A stretch of 64,000 nucleotides of DNA from Byssothecium circinans (lineage: Eukaryota > Ascomycota > Dothideomycetes > Pleosporales > Massarinaceae), in the NCBI GenBank assembly GCA_010015675.1, contig ML976978.1, positions 800,170-864,169 of the forward strand, in the 5' to 3' direction. Of this stretch, positions 45,404-55,830 are shown piece by piece. Numbering within the stretch: position 1 is the first letter of the stretch; every line of letters starts with the position of its first letter. A model generated the notes under the pieces. The model was given only the letters and a program-made list of their open reading frames with translations. It had not been told where the DNA came from and did no database searches. Both the position numbers and the translations under genes were made by a program.

Positions 45404-45866
45404 TGTTACTAAGAAGTATACTTACTAGGCCTAATCTATATTAAGGGAGGTTAGTTAGTGTAAGGTATATACGTCAGGTAGTATGCTTTAGTAGTTTAAG
45501 AGGTAAACGTGCAAAAGTAACTAATTCTATAATAAGCTATAGAATAACTAATAAGTCTTAATCTAGGTAAGAGATGAACTATAAAGAGTTAACTATGAAG
45601 AATTAGAATTAGAAAGATAAAGGAAACCTATCTAGTCTTTATACTACTTATTCTATTCCTCTAATAAGTCCTTGATCCTACCTAGAGCCTCTGCTCCTTC
45701 TGCTCCCTAGATCTCTGCTTAATCCTAGGATCTATAGGATCTTTGAGCCTTAGCGGGATCATGATCACGTAACTAACGCCTTAACCCTGCCTAGCGCCCT
45801 ACCATCCGATACTCTTCCTAAGCGTATCATTCCTGCGTGGCTGCGCCCATACACTATCTTGTAATA
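45404..45866 (-). repeat. Gypsy C 5' LTR
   Basis: It ends, on the plus strand, TCTTGTAATA directly before AGGAC. It pairs with 38374-38835 (one base longer). Confidence 0.9.
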
Positions 45867-47437
45867 AGGACATGCTTGTCTGATACATCCTTAACCTTAA
45901 TTCGCGAGGATTCGCGCCTACATTAGGCGAAGTGTCAGATATAGCGAATAAACTACTGCGCGAGCGGGGTAGTAAGCTAGTAGGCCTTAACTAGGTAGCA
46001 TAGTTTATAGACTATTTAGAATAGTTATGAATAGTTTAGAACTATTTAAAGGACCGTTAGAGGGCACTACAGGAAGATCCTAAGGTAGTTAGCGCATGGT
46101 TTAAGCTTATACGGGATACTAAAGCAAAGTATGGTATACATGATAACAATATATATAACTTTGATAAGACTAGCTTTTAGATAGGTATTATTAGCTCTAT
46201 AAAAGTAGTTACTAGCTTAGAGAAGTAAGAAAGGCCTACAACGGTTTAGCTAAGTGATAAGGAGTAGGTGATAGATATCTAGAGTATATATTTAAATAGT
46301 ACATTCATCCTACTATTTATTATATATAAAGGATGCGTCTACATCTCTTTATAGTACTAGGAAGCTAATATACCACGTAATTAGAAGCTCTTAGTCTTAG
46401 AGAATTAATAGACGACTAATAAGCTTAGTCTCGCGTAGTTAAAGCACTTTAACGCGCATATAAAGGCGAGAACTATTAGCGTCTATTAGTTGCTAATTTT
46501 AGATAGCCATGAAAGCCACCTTAATCAAGATTTTAAGGATTATTATTATAATAATAAGATCCTTACGCTCTGTATACTACTACACTCGTCACACATCCTC
46601 TAGCCGCTTGATGTGGTGTGCTTCTCGCTGCTTAAGCGTAAGTACTTTAAGATTATTTAGGGCTTAGTGTAAAAGCGCGTTTTTTACGTTAATAAGGAAG
46701 CGTTTCTACTAGCCTTTAAAGACGCGTTTTTAAGCGTATTTATAGTTTAGAACTATGAAAAGGCCTTGAAAGCAATAGGGCTAGTCCCTCTAAACGCGCA
46801 GGTAGTCCTTAATTACCTTAATATGTGTATACGCACTCTACTAGGACCCCTACTACTAGAGACGCTATAGCTATTAAGGACTCTAAGTAATACACGCGAA
46901 TTTAGCTTATAGTTAAAGTTTATACGTGATTCTATTACTCAGTTACTATGAACGGCGTAGGATAGGCTTTCGCACCTCGTTAAAGGTACTAAGTTAGCGC
47001 TGCATCATACTGCGCTTATGAAGTCGCGCATTAAAGAGCTTGAATAGTAACTTACAGTTATAACTAAGCGTAAAACACGTAAACGTAAGTATATTTAGAA
47101 GGGTAGCACTATAGAGTATAGTCCTATAGTAGACTAGAATAGTTCTAAACTATTAAGAATAGTTTAGAACTATAAAAGGGTGAGGGTAGAGGATAAAGGT
47201 AAAGTGCGATAATCATAATAACTAGGTATTTAGCGCTGTGGTAACTATGGTAAGACTAGGCATAACATAAGAACTTATTAAGCTAATAAAGAGGGTTCTT
47301 CTAAGTTAGAGGCTAGTACTTAGTATATATTTTTAGATAGTAATGCGGACGATAATAATGATGCAGTTAAGTAAGTTAGTGTTACTAAGGAAAAGTGGCC
47401 GCTTTAGTAGTGTAGCCGCTTTAGTAGTAGAATATAT

Positions 47438-48175
47438 TAATTAACTAAATTATTAATATTTATACCTATAGAAGAAATAGTTACAGCTAAAGAAATAGCC
47501 TATAAAGTAACTAAGGCACTTATTAGCTAATATAGTATACTAGAATAGTTTATTACTAATTAAAGAATACTATTTACCTCTAAGTATTAGAGCATATTCC
47601 TAGCAAAGCTTAGAGTTAATAAGAAACTTTTAACTAGCTTTTACTTGTAAATAGATAGTTAGATAGAATAAATAAACTAGACACTAGAATAGTATCTAAG
47701 AATATACGCTAATAAGCTATAGGATAACTAGGTTAAACTCCTGCTAATAGCATAATTAGCCTATAATAGTATAAGATCTATAATAATAGGATACTTGCCG
47801 CACTATGTAAACTATAGATATAAGCTAATTGCTTATTAAAATCCTAAGGACGTTAAGAGTCTTTTAGCTAGAGCTAATAATAAGGCATAACTACTTTGCA
47901 AACTGCATAATAAATTAAGCTAATAAATTGCTTAATAGAACCTTATAATAGCTAGATTAGTAAATAAGAAAAGGCTTAAAGAACTAACCCTTAAAAAGGG
48001 GGATAAAGTTTTCTTATTATAAAAAAATTTAAGAACTAAACAGCTATGTAATATATTAGATAACCTCTAAATAGGACTATTCTAAATCCTAAAGGCTAAG
48101 GGACTAGTAATATTTAAACTAAAACTTTTAAAATGTATACGTATATACTCTATCATTTATAAATCCCTCCTTAAG
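47438..48175 (+). pseudogene. Gypsy A integrase, core and GPY/F part
   Basis: It continues after pogo3: IPIEETVTAKEIAYKV, then ITNQRILFTSKY, where the second catalytic Asp is now Asn, NKKLLTSFYL (from the conserved S-A-Y-H/P-Q-T-D-G-Q-T-E region) and INQTLEQYLR carrying the catalytic Glu. Next are QLAYNSI and the C-terminal LKKGDKVFLL with a LDNLQIGLFQIL stretch that corresponds to the GPY/F module. Integrase joins element cDNA to host DNA. It is broken by TAG/TAA throughout. Confidence 0.8.
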
Positions 48176-48204
48176 CTAGTACTACTAGACGCTAAAATTA
48201 AGAT

Positions 48205-48395
48205 ATAAGTTAAACTTAAAAGTAAAGACTATAAGGTTAAAGTAATTAAGAACCTATAGAAATTTAGATGTTTATAAAAGTACTTAGTTAAGTAGAAGGA
48301 CTAGCTAGATAGCTAGAATACCCAAGAACTAATATAGAATCTTATAAGCTATAAGGATCTAGTAAAAGAGTACTACTAATAGTACCTAAAGGCAG
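48205..48395 (+). pseudogene. Gypsy A chromodomain relic
   Basis: DYKVKVIKNL, KYLVKQKDQLDSQNT (stops read as Gln; Trp at the aromatic-cage position is a TAG) and a final helix DLVKEYYQQ match a chromodomain after the integrase, so the element belongs to the chromovirus branch of Ty3/Gypsy. Confidence 0.75.
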
Positions 48396-48469
48396 TAGTT
48401 CTAAGTTTACTAGGAAAGTAGAAAAGTTAAAAGATAAAGAGTAGTTAAATAAAAAAGAAGAATTAGTCT

Positions 48470-48735
48470 ATAACTAACCTAAGTTAGTTAATAGTTTAGT
48501 TAGTAGTAGTGAAAGAACTTTAGTAGCAGCTATACTTATCCTCTTTAAAAGTTTTATAGAGATACTTATCTTCTTCTCTAGGGTTTTAAGTTCCGTAATT
48601 ATAACCTTCTTATAATTAAATAATTCCCTCTCTTTTTTAGTAGTAGAATTTAACTGCTCTTTTAAGTTAAGCTTATAACGCTTAATCTCTTAAAGCTCTT
48701 AATAAAGCTACTAATACTTCTAAGCTACTATAGGA
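48470..48735 (-). pseudogene. Antisense coiled-coil ORF relic in Gypsy A
   Basis: Between the chromodomain and the 3' LTR the minus strand reads a Lys/Glu/Leu-rich stretch (IKRYKLNLKEQLNS, KKERELFNYKKVIITELK, TLEKKISISIKLLKR) with few stops. Its position and character parallel the antisense ORF of Gypsy B, C and D, but no shared words are obvious. It could be a diverged homologue or chance. Confidence 0.35.
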
Positions 48736-49086
48736 AACTCCTTCCTTTAAGGAAATAAGCTATACTATACGCCTACTATAATATAGTTAGCATAGCTCCC
48801 CTCTAATAATAGAATACACTTAGAACCCCTTACTAGATAATAATAGCAAGGCTTTGCTATAATATAGTCTATAGCGCAAATATAGGTAAAATAAGCTTAG
48901 TAATAATTAGTTAATTTTATAGGCTCCTTAGGTATAGTTAGGTAGGAGATTATAAAACATCTATAGAGGATATAATCTTATAGTAGATAGGAGAGACACA
49001 CACTTTATATATTAGCTACAGCTAGACGCGGCACAGCAGCTAGATCTCTTAGGTTATTAGGATAATAATCCTAAAGAAGAGGATAA

Positions 49087-49594
49087 TATTATAAATAAAA
49101 AGAATATAGGGTATTTAGGACTAGATAATGCAGCGTAAGGTATATTAAGCCTAAGAGATAGCAACATAATAATGCGCAGGGTAGGATTAGGTTAGCAGTT
49201 ATATAATAAAGGGATATTTAGTAGAATTAGTAGTCTTAGCACTAAATAACCTAAGTATAAGTTACTTAGTATAATTAGTAGGGTTGCTACTAAGTATACT
49301 AATTATAATAATCTAAAGGAATAGAATAAGTAGTATAAAGACTAGATAGATTTCCTTTATCTTTCTAATTCTAATTCTTTATAGTTAATTCTTTATATAG
49401 CTTATCTCTTACCTAGATTAAGACTTATTAGTTATTCTATAGTTTATTATAGAATTAGTTATCTTTAGTAAAGATAATAACTTTGCATATTTGCCTCTTA
49501 AATTACTAAAGCCTACTATAATAGAGTATATACTTACCTTACTAGCCTACCCTAACCTAGACTAGGATTCTAGTACGTATACCCTCCTGTAATA
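49087..49594 (+). repeat. Gypsy A 3' LTR
   Basis: 508 bases, uninterrupted. A purine-rich tract (AAAGAAGAGGATAA, 49073-49086) lies directly before it. TAGCG follows (49595-49599). Confidence 0.9.
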
Positions 49595-49602
49595 TAGCGC
49601 TA

Positions 49603-50755
49603 ATATAAAGGACTACTAAACTACCTACACTACTAAACCACCTACACTACTAAACCGCCTACACTACTAAACCGCCTACACTACTAAACCGCCTACACTA
49701 CTAAACCGCCTACACTACTAAACCGCCTAAAAGCTTTGCAAGGAAAATTAAATATTCAACCTTTAATAACAATTTAAATATAAGAGCTATTAAGCTGAAA
49801 TTTTAAATACAGATATATATAACATAGATCTAAAAGGTAATAAAAAGAATTCTAGGATTTCTAATTTCTTAGTAAGCTATATTAGTATAGAATAAAGTTA
49901 CTTGCCTAAGCTTTATACCCTATAATACCTAATAAACTAGCTTAATAAATTATAATAACTTTAGAGCTAGTTTATATATATTTAATATACCTATTAGTAC
50001 TAAAATTATAGCATGTAGCCTAGACCTATTAGAGAACTAGCATAGAGAGGGTAGAGATACCTAAAATTAGAAATATATAATAAAACTTTTTATTTAACTA
50101 GATATTATTACTTCTAGCTTATAGGTATCTTTTATATATATATATAGAAGTAATATAAATAGTTAGCTACTAGAAATTAGCTTATATAAGCTTTATAATA
50201 AGGCAGTGTCGAAATTTTCTAAAAACCTATACTTCCTAAGCTAGATCTTTTAGTTTTAGAGGTAATTACTTACTTTAAGCTTATATATAGCTTTATTTAG
50301 TATATACTATATCCTTCTTAGAGAAGGAACTAAAGGTTTCTAATATATAGTACTTTATTTAGAAGGTTTTTTATTTGTTTTTACTCTCTACCTTATACCT
50401 ACTATAATAGCGTTAAACCTAGGCTGCACGCTATAATAACTTAATAGCTACTAACTAATATACTAATAAGTATATCCTAAAAGATATATAGCCTATTAGT
50501 AATGTTTAGCTATTAATCTATAGGTAAAGATAGGTTTTACTAAAGATTTCTTCTCTTACTAATAACTACTATATTACGTAAGCTATAGCTATAAAACTTT
50601 AATAGCTATTAGATTATATATATATCTATTTAGGCTTTAAATTTTAAAAGAAAATATTAAGGTTTAGCTTTGTTATTAAGATATCCTATTTTGATTTCCT
50701 AATACTAAGCTTTTAGGCAGTTTAGTAGTATAGGCGGTTTAGTAGTGCATTATAT
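49603..50755. mobile_element. MITE4 with an expanded left terminus
   Basis: The ends are ATATAAAGGACTACTAAAC and the inverse of ATATAATGCACTACTAAACC, flanked by TA (49601-49602, 50756-50757). The interior shares blocks with MITE1-3 (CAACCTTTAATAACAATTTAA, and GCCTAGACCTATTAGAGAA inversely placed), here in the opposite orientation. The left end has seven 17-bp units, the right end two. 1153 bp, no coding capacity. Confidence 0.8.
49612..49730. repeat. Seven tandem 17-bp units at the MITE4 left end
   Basis: The unit is ACTACTAAACCGCCTAC. Units 3-7 are identical in their cores, unit 1 has CTACC and unit 2 CCACC, so the five inner units are probably the most recent expansion. There are no unique spacers, so this is not a CRISPR array. 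Confidence 0.92.
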
Positions 50756-51024
50756 TAACTAAGAAAGTACTAATTAGCTAAATAAATTTACTTATAATAG
50801 CGTGTATAAGATAAGTAATAACTTCTAAGCTTTAAAGTATTAGGAAAACTATTTTCTAGCTTTATGTAAATTAGTGCGTATTACTGTATATTACTGTATA
50901 TTATAGCGTGTTCCTACTCTAGATGCATATAGTACTTATAGCAGCTTAAAGAAGCGCAGCGCACTTTAATAATAACTTATATATAACTTAAAGGATTATT
51001 CTATATATACTAGTGCTATTACTT

Positions 51025-52538
51025 AGCTTTTTTAATTAGTTCTACTTTATATATAATCGTTGTAGCTTACACTTCTCTATATAAAAGTGTATAGTTATAC
51101 GCTCTTATACGTTAGAGCCCTCTACTACTTTATCTTATTTATTATAACTAGTATATCTTATAAGTCTTTAAATATGTAGATATTATTTAGCTTAAATAGT
51201 AGGCGCTATAATTCCTTACGTATTTATTATATATAATTATAGTAATATTATAAAAAGAGAATAGTAGTCTATAACTACTTATAATTATACTATATAGTAG
51301 CTGTTTTATTAGTTCTTTACTTTTAGGGTAATAGTGCTAGATTAGACTCTAGATTATTAAGCTTAAATATAGTTTACTTCTTAGGCAAGATCTTAGGTAA
51401 TAACTTAGGCTGCGTTATAAGCAACATTATAGGCAAGGAATTAAGTAGGAATCTAAGTAATACCTTAGGCAATATTATAGGTATTATAGGTAATATTATA
51501 GGGGATATATTAAGTAATATTATAGGTAATACCTTAGGTAATATATTAAGGAAAGACTTAGGCAAGGGCTTAGGCGTCTTTTATATAATAGTAAAGTAGC
51601 TGCTAGGGGTTTAAGGTAGTAGTATATTATATTATTATAAATCTATTCCTCTACTAGATCTTTAATACAGCTAGTCTCTATAATCCAATATAGTATAGTA
51701 TAAACTATATATTTACTAGTATATTATACTTTATCTTTATTACCTCTTAAGGTTTATTTAGACTATTTATATAAGAAGATTTAATTAGAGTTTTAATCTA
51801 AGTAGCTTGCAATAGTAACTATAAAAGGATTAAGCGCTGCTAATTATAGCTAAAGAGCTTATACTAAAATTTAATACTTATAATGCTATTACTACCCTCT
51901 AGGTCTAAGTAGAATTTATTAATTGCTATTAGCTCTAGCTTAAGTAGTACTTCTAATATTATATAGTTATTATATGTGTTAGGCTTTAGTAGGTAGTAAG
52001 CTTATATACTACTTCTAGTATTTTTTTAGTAGTATTAGCTAGCATACTTATTTATATTAATTTATAGTAAAGAGTACTAGGTTATATACACGTGCTATAT
52101 CTATAACTAGTCTAGCTTTTTACTACATCTATTAATATAATATTGCGCTTTAAAAGAACTATGTATAGTATATTAAGTACTAGAGTTACATGTATATACT
52201 ATCTCTTCTACTATCTTACCTAATAGATCTCTACTTTCTTATATCTTATAAAATAGTATTTATAGTAATAGTAAAGGTACTATAGTAGTTACTATCCTTA
52301 TAGGTAGGTAGGTATATTCTAAAGCCTGCTCTTTTTTATTAGTATTATTCTACTTATAATAATATAGGAGGGTAGTAAAGGGATTCTACTATAGCTAAAT
52401 TATATATATAGACTAGTAATTATAGGGTCTTAAAAGTAGTACTCTACTCTTACTATAATTTACTCTAATTTACTATAAATATTCTTATACCTATTTACTT
52501 ATTATAATATTATAGCTATTATAATTATTACTAGCATA
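51025..52538 (+). repeat. Long direct repeat, left copy
   Basis: It shares with 58575-60264 a run of landmarks in the same order: TAGCTTACACTTC, CTCTTATACGTTAGAGCCC, TTAGACTCTAGATTATTAAG, a TTAGGTAATA-rich tract, CCTTATATCTTATAAAATAGT-like and CTATTATAATTATTACTAGC at the end. The copies differ mainly by transitions and some indels. Confidence 0.75.
51383..51570 (+). repeat. Degenerate minisatellite (TTAGGTAATATTATAGG-like)
   Basis: About a dozen imperfect copies of a 12-18-bp motif (CTTAGGTAATA / TTATAGGTAATATTA). In the plus strand it would encode repeats of L-G-(K/N)-I-(L/I)-G. A shorter version is at 58873-59005 in the other direct repeat. The minus-strand frame over it is a shadow. Confidence 0.6.
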
Positions 52539-55500
52539 ATCTAGCAGGTAAATAAGGTATAGTTATAGCGTAGTATTCTTACTCTTATTTACTATATATT
52601 ATTACTTTATCTATATACTATTTATAATATTTCAGCTACCTCTTTTATCCCCTGTAGGAATAAGTAGTTAAATAAGATAGGGAAATAGTAATATATTTTT
52701 ACTTTAATTTATAGTAAAATTACTCTTACATTTAGTTATAGTTATTAAAGTGTATAAGTACTCTTACTTATATTTTACCTAGCCTATTAGCTTAAGCACT
52801 CTAAAACTACCTAAATATAGTATAAGATACCTAAACTATATTATAGCCTTAATATCCTTTAGTTATATCTTATTTACTTTATAGCCCTAACCTTACTCTC
52901 TACTTTTTAATTAACCTATTTATCCTCTTTAGCATTAACCTCTTTGCTCTATACTAGACATATATTTATTATAGTTAATAAGTCTTTTTTAGCTATTACC
53001 TTTCTATCCTCTAAGCTATTAAGGTTATATAAGAGGTAGACGTATACCTTCTTTTCCTTCTAACTAGAATAAGTATAATACTGCTTAAACTACTAGTACT
53101 TTTCTAGTTATAGTATTAAAGACTTATAATAATATTATTTACTTTTATAAGACTAAATTATTTAGTAAAAAGTTTAACTATAGTAATAAGAAATAGTAGT
53201 AAGTAGCTAATATAGTTAAATATATTAATATATATCCTTTCTAAGAATTTATCTTTATATATAAGGGCAACTAACTCTACACTCTTTATAAGACTCTTAA
53301 TAGTATTAAATAGTTTAAGTAAGAGACTAAGCTTCTTTATAATACCCTACTATAGTTAGAGTGCATCTACTTATAAATTAATAAGTACTTATAATAGTAT
53401 AGAGTAGCGTAATAAGTAGTACCTTTATACCTATATAAGCGTCTTATACTTGTAGCGTATACTATTATTACTACTAGATAAGGTAATCTTTACTAGGCCC
53501 TCTTAGTAGCCTATAAATCTTAATATAGGCTAGAACTTAACGTTGTCTTTAATTAGCATTATTAAAATATAGCTAAAGCCTTAACGTAGTAATTAAAGGG
53601 TATACGTCCCTAAGCTTATTAGTATAAAGGCCTACGTTATGCTTTTATATAAAGTTAATAAGGCATAAGACGCTACTATAAATATAGAGCACATGAAATA
53701 ACTTTAGCTAAGTAGGTAATATATCTACTTCTTATCTACTATATCTTAATAGAACGTGCTAATAAGGTCTTTACCTACTATAGCATATTTAATTAGCATG
53801 TCCCTCCTATTAATAATAATCTACTATCTATAGTAGTAGCTTCCTATCTAGCCTTAGTATTATATTATTATATCTAATTATAAGTGTTTAAATAATAGAT
53901 ACTATAGTTACTATATACTCCTAAAACTCTAAATTACCTACTAGATTATAAGATACTCCCTTTAATTATGCCTTAGCTGCTACGTTAGAATCTTACTAAT
54001 AGATATATTCTTGCTTTTATATAAATAACTTATATAGTTATAGGTACTTATTTTTATTAAGTAAGTAGAGGGCTTTAAGGATCTATTATATAAAGTAAGG
54101 TGCTAAAGGATAGGGGTGTATTTACCTTTAAGAGATTAATTAGAAAAATATCTAGCTAAGTTCTTATTTTACGTTAGTAAGGAAGTAGGGGACGTAGTTT
54201 ATAATAATTATAGGGCTATTTTTTAGATTATACTAGTTAATAACTAGTACTATAATTTCTACCCCTTTGCATAGGCTGCTTTAATATCTTACAGGCTACT
54301 TAGCGCCTTTAATATAAATAAGATTATTATTATATAGTTATAGCCCTTATCCCTAAGTATAGAAGGTAATTATAATAAGTTTTAACTTTAGTAAGAGGGA
54401 TACTAGGTTTAGATAGCTTCTCTTTTTAATAGTAAGATAAGTAAGTGTTTTAGTTATATTAGTACACAACACTTAGGTTTTAAGGTTATAATTACAAATA
54501 TAGAATAGGTAAAATAGTTTGCGTAATATAGTATTATATTAGTAGGAATAGTATCTAAAGGTACGCCTATATAGTTCTTTATTATAGTTATGTTTTTATC
54601 TACTACTTATGTTTTGTATTATTACTAATATATATTATAGTTAGGTATAGACTCTAGTATATTATCCCAATCTTTATTATTATTCTCTTATTTTTACCTT
54701 TTATAGAGTAACGCCTGCCTAGGTCTACCTATACTAAGTTAGGATCTAAAAGGTAAAAGCCTTTATATAGTTAAGGGACATAGACTTTACTTCTTTTAAA
54801 TTATTACCTTTATTAGACCTCTAAGTTTTATTAAATTCTTTCCTAGTTATTATATCTTCTATTATATAATATAGTTGTAGCATCCCTACTATAATCTTAT
54901 ATATAGCATCGTGTTTAATAGCTACTTTAAATAGCATAAATTTTAAATATAGTAGGGTTGCTTTAAAGAATATACTAAGAAGGTAGCTAGCCTAGTCTAC
55001 TCTAGTATTTAGAATAATATATAGCATTAAATAGCTACTAGGTATAGTATAGTTAGTAGTCTAACTATTAATTAAGTATAGATATAAGAGGGTTACTTTT
55101 ATTATAAAGAGTATAGCCCTATCTTACTTTCTACTAGGTATTCTATTTCCTTAGATCTTTTCTTCTTACAGTCCTAGTTGACTAGTGCGTGCAGGCAAGT
55201 AATCTAAGATAGTATAATAGCTTAAGTAATATTTAGATAGCTCTTTCTAATACCTAAGCTTAATCTATTAGCTCTACTACTAAAATTAGTATTCTAGCGC
55301 AGCTGCTTGCCTAGTAATTACTATTAATAGAGGTAAAGCTTATCTCTCTTAGCTAATATCTATATAGATAGAAAGGAGCTTTAACTAAATAATATATATA
55401 GCTTTATAAGGTTAAGTATAAATAGCTTTACTATCTCTTTAAAAGACTCCTACTTTATTTACGCGTATGTCTATATAAAAAATTAGTTAAGCGCCTAGTT

Positions 55501-55639
55501 TATACTAATTATATAAGGTTAGTAGTAACTTTTTATTTACCTTTATTCTATAGTAACTTATAATTATACCTACTTTATCTCTTTTATCTTAGCTTTTACT
55601 TTATTATTATCTAGGTTATATAAAGTTAGTATATCTTTA

Positions 55640-55681
55640 TCTTTATCCTTATCCTTATCCTTATTATTATCCTTATTATCC

Positions 55682-55767
<86 letters not shown>

Positions 55768-55830
55768 GTTATTATCTTTATCTATATAATACTCTTTGTA
55801 CTTATCCTTATTATTATTATTATTATTAAC
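55640..55830. repeat. TTA microsatellite
   Basis: Perfect TTA repeats from 55682 to 55767, preceded by TTATCC/TTATC variants and followed by a TTATTATTATTA remnant near 55808. It may once have been another triplet repeat before C-to-T mutation. Confidence 0.9.

Larger units (their letters stand above)
38374..45866 (-). mobile_element. Gypsy C: LTR retrotransposon inserted in pogo3
   Basis: A 7493-bp minus-strand element with LTRs of 462 and 463 bp (38374-38835, 45404-45866) and target duplication AGGAC (38369-38373, 45867-45871). The empty site can be checked against pogo1, where AAAGAGGATACGC runs without interruption. A polypurine tract lies inside the 3' LTR (AAAAAGGGGAATAA, minus strand, 38836-38849). 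Primer-site position CTTTAACTACCTATAGG. It is the innermost and least mutated Gypsy: the catalytic YLDDILVY is intact. Confidence 0.93.
38162..47374 (+). pseudogene. pogo3 Fot1/Tigger-like DDE transposase, interrupted
   Basis: The frame starts at ATG 38162 (MPQLTNAI) with a psq/CENP-B-type helix-turn-helix (RIELALQAYQLGQFTSL, AAEAFNV). It is broken by Gypsy C after 38368 and resumes from 45872. There follow a second HTH (ANKLLRERG), the catalytic core with YNFDKT (first Asp), FIIYKGCV, LLILDSHESH (second Asp) and SSHIL-PLDVVCF (third Asp, DDD type), and a C-terminal zinc-knuckle-like CG-x2-GKTRHN. The stop is TAA 47372-47374. Without the insertion it would be about 570 codons, normal for Fot-type transposases (about 540-600). 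About twenty TAG/TAA replace Gln or Trp. It would cut and paste at TA sites; this copy is dead. Confidence 0.85.
38082..47437 (+). mobile_element. pogo3: pogo/Fot-type transposon in Gypsy A, split by Gypsy C
   Basis: The ends are ACGTATTCTACTACTAAAG (left) and the inverse of ATATATTCTACTACTAAAG (right). Each has two 17-bp units of core AAGCGGCC (partly AAGTGGCT). The TA target duplication is confirmed against the uninterrupted integrase sequence in Gypsy B (near 31355). Removing Gypsy C with its 5-bp duplication leaves 1858 bp, identical to pogo2. It is the least mutated of the three pogo copies. Confidence 0.88.
21211..49594 (+). mobile_element. Gypsy A: chromodomain LTR retrotransposon, split by nested insertions
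   Basis: This is one Ty3/Gypsy element in plus orientation spread over 28.4 kb. Removing MITE2, Gypsy B and pogo3 with their duplications leaves about 7.55 kb, the size of Gypsy B and C. The LTRs are 508 bp each (the 5' one split by MITE2: 21211-21327 plus 24365-24755; the 3' one 49087-49594). They begin TGTTA (TATTA in the 3' copy) and end TAACA or TAATA, with target duplication TAGC[A/G]. Order: gag, reverse transcriptase, RNase H, integrase, chromodomain. All frames are dense with TAG/TAA and contain typical G-to-A changes, so the element is dead. It is the oldest layer of this nest. Confidence 0.9.

Noticed and set aside
49612..49730. Regular tandem repeats that could suggest a CRISPR array
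   Set aside because: Units are directly adjacent without spacers, the host is a fungus, and the same units form transposon termini elsewhere in the window.
51374..51565. 63-codon minus-strand Leu/Pro/Ile-rich frame
   Set aside because: Explained by the degenerate minisatellite; no start context or conservation.
52900..54720. Reading this stretch as a telomere-linked helicase, Crypton or similar element
   Set aside because: I tried both strands and saw no helicase, tyrosine recombinase or DDE motif, so naming a family would be invention.
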